Source of the DNA: Thermoleophilia bacterium
Lineage (GTDB): Bacteria; Actinomycetota; Thermoleophilia; Gaiellales; F1-60-MAGs149
DNA length: 8,038 nt
Assembly: GCA_016462095.1 (NCBI GenBank)
Contig: JAEMTW010000076.1
Span: 1 to 8,038, forward strand
Reading direction: 5' to 3'
Position 1 is the first letter of the stretch; every line of letters starts with the position of its first letter. Under the pieces are notes generated by a model. That model searched no databases. It saw only the letters and a list, made by a program, of their open reading frames with translations, and was not told the DNA's origin. The position numbers and the translations under genes are program-made. This document shows positions 6,044 through 8,038 of the stretch, piece after piece.

Positions 6044-6633
6044 TGCGCGCCGATCATGACGTCATCGCGTCGCTCGTGCCCTCCGGCGCTCGCGTGCTGG
6101 ACCTTGGCTGCGGCGATGGCTCGTTGCTGGACGAGTTGATTCGACGCGGTGCGGATGGGCTCGGTGTTGAGATCTCTGATGAGGGCGTGCTCGCCTGCCT
6201 TCAGCGTGGCGTGCCGGTTTTGCAGGACGACATCGATAAAGGACTCGATGATCTCGAGGACGATTCGTTCGACATCGTGATCATGTCGCTGACGCTTCAG
6301 GCTGTTCACCACCCCGCGCTGGTGCTGCGCGAGATGAACCGCGTGGGGCGCAAGAGCATCATCTCGTTTCCCAACTTTGCGCACTGGCGTCTACGTGCAC
6401 AGCTTGCCGCCAGCGGCCGCATGCCGGTCTCGCCGCTGCTGCCGTACACCTGGTACGAGACGCCGAACATTCGCCTCTGCTCGATCAAGGATTTCGAGGC
6501 GCTTGCCCATGCTGAGGGGTTCACCGTGGAAGAGCGGATCTTGATCAATGAGGGTGGTGCCCGTGAGGGTGCCATCACGCAGCGTGCTGGCAACCTGCTT
6601 GCCGCAGGCGCCGTCTATCTGCTCAGCCGTTAG
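6043..6633 (+). CDS. metW: Methionine biosynthesis protein MetW (SAM-dependent methyltransferase fold)
   Basis: MetW is the usual neighbour of MetX and is needed with it for homoserine acylation in some bacteria; its precise biochemical role is not settled. The 196-residue product has the class I methyltransferase SAM-binding motif RVLDLGCGDGSLL (17-29) and the acidic strand end GVEIS (41-45). The family-specific blocks are SLTLQAVHHP (82-91), SFPNFAHWRLR (108-118), GRMPVS..LPYTWYETPNIRLCS (125-147) and a C-terminal DFEALAHAEGF. Those blocks separate MetW from general methyltransferases. Its ATG shares a base with the metX stop (TGATG), with GGAG eight bases upstream (6031-6034). Translational coupling with metX is therefore expected. 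The stop codon overlaps the stop of the convergent csaA-like gene. It is the last gene under the SAM riboswitch. Confidence 0.95.
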   Translation: MRADHDVIASLVPSGARVLDLGCGDGSLLDELIRRGADGLGVEISDEGVLACLQRGVPVLQDDIDKGLDDLEDDSFDIVIMSLTLQAVHHPALVLREMNRVGRKSIISFPNFAHWRLRAQLAASGRMPVSPLLPYTWYETPNIRLCSIKDFEALAHAEGFTVEERILINEGGAREGAITQRAGNLLAAGAVYLLSR

Positions 6634-6974
6634 GCAATCAGGGAGCCGAGTTCTGCACTCGAGTCGACATCAAGCAACACGACACTACCGTCCGGCTGGA
6701 CTGCCCCGAGCAAGAGAAACTCGCTCTCAAATCCGGCAATGCGTCGCGTTCCAAGATTGATCACGCCGACAACGCGGCGCCCGACCAGTTCCGCTTCCGT
6801 GTAGTTCGTCACCTGCGCGCTTGTCCACCTCTGCCCGAGCGCCGGGCCAAAGTCGACCTGGATCTGCCAGGCCGGCTTGCGCGCTTCGGGAAAGGCACGC
6901 ACTGCGAGCACGCAGCCAACGCGCATCTCGACAGCCTCGAAGTGCGAGTGGTCAATCACGGTCGGCTGCTCCAT
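6630..6974 (-). CDS. csaA: CsaA-like tRNA-binding-domain protein
   Basis: A small single-domain protein of 114 residues with the EMAP/Trbp111-type OB fold found in CsaA, a protein proposed to act as a chaperone in protein export in Bacillus and able to bind nucleic acid. Family blocks visible: FEAVEMRVGCVLAVRAFPEARKPAWQIQVDFG (12-43), the TSAQVTNYT segment (51-59), ELVGRRVVGVINLGTRRIAGFESEFLLLGA (62-91) and a C-terminal VVLLDVD. Length and motif order match CsaA rather than the fused tRNA-binding domain of methionyl-tRNA synthetase. ATG 6974 has no purine-rich ribosome site; the six bases before it are CTCCCC. A CATACT sequence at 6981-6986 suggests a -10 element and a leaderless message. Its stop (TAA) overlaps the metW stop by four bases, so the two genes converge with no terminator between them. 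The biological role here is not shown by context. Confidence 0.9.
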   Translation of the reverse strand: MEQPTVIDHSHFEAVEMRVGCVLAVRAFPEARKPAWQIQVDFGPALGQRWTSAQVTNYTEAELVGRRVVGVINLGTRRIAGFESEFLLLGAVQPDGSVVLLDVDSSAELGSLIA

Positions 6975-7085
6975 GGGGAGAGTATGACGGCGCCAACGCC
7001 TGGATCAGCAGCGAGCCACGGCACGAAACTACACGGCTCTGTGACGGAGTTGCACAGACGGCGCGCAATCCAGTTTGAGGCCTTG

Positions 7086-7117
7086 CGGACATGATGGGCC
7101 CGGGCCCATCATGTCCG
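7086..7117. repeat. Perfect 32-bp palindrome
   Basis: CGGACATGATGGGCCC is followed directly by its exact reverse complement, with no spacer. As RNA from either strand it would form a stem of 14 bp with a four-base loop. No T-run follows on either strand, and its flanking genes point away from it, so a normal bidirectional terminator is unlikely. It could be a regulator site, a dispersed palindromic repeat or an extrudable DNA hairpin. Confidence 0.9.
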
Positions 7118-7270
7118 GAGTGCACAGTGGGACTTGTTCCACTTTCGCTCAGCAATGCGAATCTCGTGTCCGTGTCGTGGACTGATTCCCCGACGACGAG
7201 CCGCTTGGGGTGCCGCCGTATGTCGTCGCTCAAACGTGAGCATTGGTGCGTCGTGATTCTGCGCGCACCC

Positions 7271-7300
7271 TTGCGCCTGACCGTGGGGTCAGGATATCGT
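7271..7300 (+). promoter_or_regulatory. Candidate promoter of the amine oxidase gene, leaderless type
   Basis: TTGCGC (7271-7276) and TATCGT (7295-7300) are separated by 18 bases. TATCGT fits the TAnnnT form of -10 elements and ends seven bases before ATG 7308, so the transcript would begin at or next to the start codon. No clear ribosome site precedes that ATG, which agrees with a leaderless message. Confidence 0.45.
7276..7293. promoter_or_regulatory. Inverted repeat CCTGACC-N4-GGTCAGG, candidate operator
   Basis: A perfect 7-bp inverted repeat with centre GTGG fills the spacer between the proposed -35 and -10 elements of the amine oxidase gene. A protein bound here would block RNA polymerase. 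No regulator gene is seen in the window, so its binder is unknown. Confidence 0.5.
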
Positions 7301-7307
7301 GAAGCGT

Positions 7308-8038
7308 ATGGAACCTAACTCCGTAATTGTCGTCGGCGCCGGGTTCTCTGGGCTGATCGCCGCCGAGGCACTCACCAACGCTGGCTGGGACGTCACGGTG
7401 CTCGAGGCCCGCGACCGCGTGGGTGGTCGTGCTTGGACCGACCACCTGCCCGACGGCACGATCATCGAACGCGGTGCGGAGTGGGTCGAGGATGTACAGA
7501 TCGAGATGGTCTCCCTCTGTGCTCGCCTCGGCATCCCACTGGCACGAACAGGCATGAGTTATCACGATCGTCGTCCCGTCGGCGGACCACCCGTCTCGGA
7601 TGACGAACTGGCTACCGGCCGTGCCGCGCTGCGCGCGCTGTTCGCCGAACTCGGCGACGAGGCGTACGACATCTCGGTCGCCGACGCAATCGAGCGACTC
7701 GACCAGCCTGAGGGCGTCAAGATCGCGTTTCGTGCTCGTATCGAATGCACGAGTGGCGCTCCCGCGACGGAGTTGGCAGCCTGGCACCTGCTGCACCTCG
7801 CCTCGGCGCCCGAGCAAGTGGACTCGCCACGTGTTGGTACCGGCAGCGACGCACCAACGCGCGCACTCGCCACCATCCTTGGCGACCGCATTCGCCTGAG
7901 TGAGCCCGTGCTCGAGATCGCAATCGACGAACACGGCGTTTCGGTGCAGACCACGAAGGGAACACACCGCGCCGCCCAACTCGTCTTGGCGCTTCCCAAG
8001 CCGATTCTGGTGCAAGCACCGTTTGCTGCGCTGCTCCC
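7308..8038 (+). CDS. FAD-dependent amine oxidase (flavin monoamine oxidase-like), 3' end cut off
   Basis: The frame from ATG 7308 stays open to the window end, giving 243 residues of what is normally a protein of roughly 430-500. The N-terminus is a Rossmann FAD-binding fold: VIVVGAGFSGLIAAEAL with G10, G12 and G15; the ribose-binding E33 in VLEARDRVGGRAW; then ERGAEWV (54-60), the second typical contact of the amine oxidase/protoporphyrinogen oxidase superfamily. A later segment, ALATILGDRIRLSEPVLEIAIDEHGVSVQTTKG, matches the family block that forms the second FAD-binding part. The catalytic C-terminal region is missing, so substrate (monoamine, polyamine, amino acid or other) cannot be assigned. 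The gene diverges from the csaA-like gene and seems to have its own promoter with a candidate operator and no ribosome site. Confidence 0.9.
   Translation, partial: MEPNSVIVVGAGFSGLIAAEALTNAGWDVTVLEARDRVGGRAWTDHLPDGTIIERGAEWVEDVQIEMVSLCARLGIPLARTGMSYHDRRPVGGPPVSDDELATGRAALRALFAELGDEAYDISVADAIERLDQPEGVKIAFRARIECTSGAPATELAAWHLLHLASAPEQVDSPRVGTGSDAPTRALATILGDRIRLSEPVLEIAIDEHGVSVQTTKGTHRAAQLVLALPKPILVQAPFAALL

Larger units (their letters stand above)
6975..7307. other. Divergent intergenic region between the csaA-like gene and the amine oxidase gene
   Basis: No convincing gene lies in these 333 bases. Short open frames on both strands cross the region but show no ribosome site and no recognisable protein. 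It holds a candidate -10 for the csaA-like gene (6981-6986), an imperfect repeat pair (7045-7057 and 7116-7127), a 6-9-6 inverted repeat TCTGTG/CACAGA (7038-7058), a 32-bp palindrome (7086-7117), a short hairpin GTGGGA-CTTG-TTCCAC (7127-7142), and a promoter-like segment with an inverted repeat (7271-7300). About 7143-7270 shows nothing I can interpret. Confidence 0.6.

Noticed and set aside
7042..7056. CRP/GlxR-like site TGTGA...CACA
   Set aside because: The half-sites are seven bases apart instead of six and the right half does not match TCACA, so it is at best a degenerate dyad.
7086..7142. Bidirectional intrinsic terminator made of the palindrome and following hairpin
   Set aside because: No T-run follows on either strand and the adjacent genes diverge from the site, so no transcript is expected to end there.
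7091..7318. 75-codon plus-strand open frame starting inside the palindrome
   Set aside because: Its first codons come from the palindrome, it has no ribosome site, no known motif, and it overlaps the amine oxidase start in another frame.
7230..8015. 261-codon open frame on the minus strand opposite the amine oxidase gene
   Set aside because: The plus frame carries an intact FAD-binding signature with conserved glycines; the antisense product has no recognisable motif and a shadow-like composition.

Overview
This window is a stretch of bacterial chromosome from a GC-rich organism. Genes are tightly packed, third codon positions are mostly G or C, and there is no sign of phage, transposon or CRISPR. 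The gene content is housekeeping and biosynthetic. A PdxS/PdxT-type (DXP-independent) vitamin B6 route, a pdxS-pdxT-yebC order and the style of the YebC N-terminus suggest an actinobacterium (Thermoleophilia-like) or possibly a member of Chloroflexota. This placement is inference and was not tested by any search.

Layout. (1) Bases 35-3218, minus strand: a four-gene cluster read right to left, pdxS - pdxT - yebC - nucleoside hydrolase. The gene borders are an 11-nt overlap and gaps of 14 and 13 nt, so it is very probably one operon. (2) Bases 3219-3590: a divergent control region. Its left part is the pdxS leader, with a good ribosome site and an inverted repeat. Its right part holds a plausible promoter followed directly by a clear SAM-I (S-box) riboswitch. 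(3) Bases 3591-6633, plus strand: metY - metX - metW, a methionine biosynthesis operon (O-acylhomoserine sulfhydrylase, homoserine O-acyltransferase, MetW) under that riboswitch. A perfect 14-bp hairpin lies inside the 5' part of metX. (4) Bases 6630-6974, minus strand: a CsaA-like tRNA-binding-domain protein whose stop codon overlaps the metW stop. (5) Bases 6975-7307: a second divergent intergenic region with a perfect 32-bp palindrome and a 7-4-7 inverted repeat in a likely promoter spacer. (6) Bases 7308-8038, plus strand: the N-terminal part of an FAD-dependent amine oxidase, cut by the window end.

How the genes fit together. PdxS and PdxT make pyridoxal 5'-phosphate, the cofactor MetY needs, and the two operons diverge from one control region. 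Nucleoside hydrolase releases free ribose, which after phosphorylation could supply the ribose 5-phosphate used by PdxS. MetX activates homoserine, MetY inserts sulfide, and MetW is the usual partner of MetX. The SAM riboswitch closes the loop by sensing the end product of the pathway.

No wholly new system is evident. The points most worth a second look are the metX hairpin that buries a Shine-Dalgarno-like sequence, the 32-bp palindrome, and the unusual region between the SAM riboswitch and metY.
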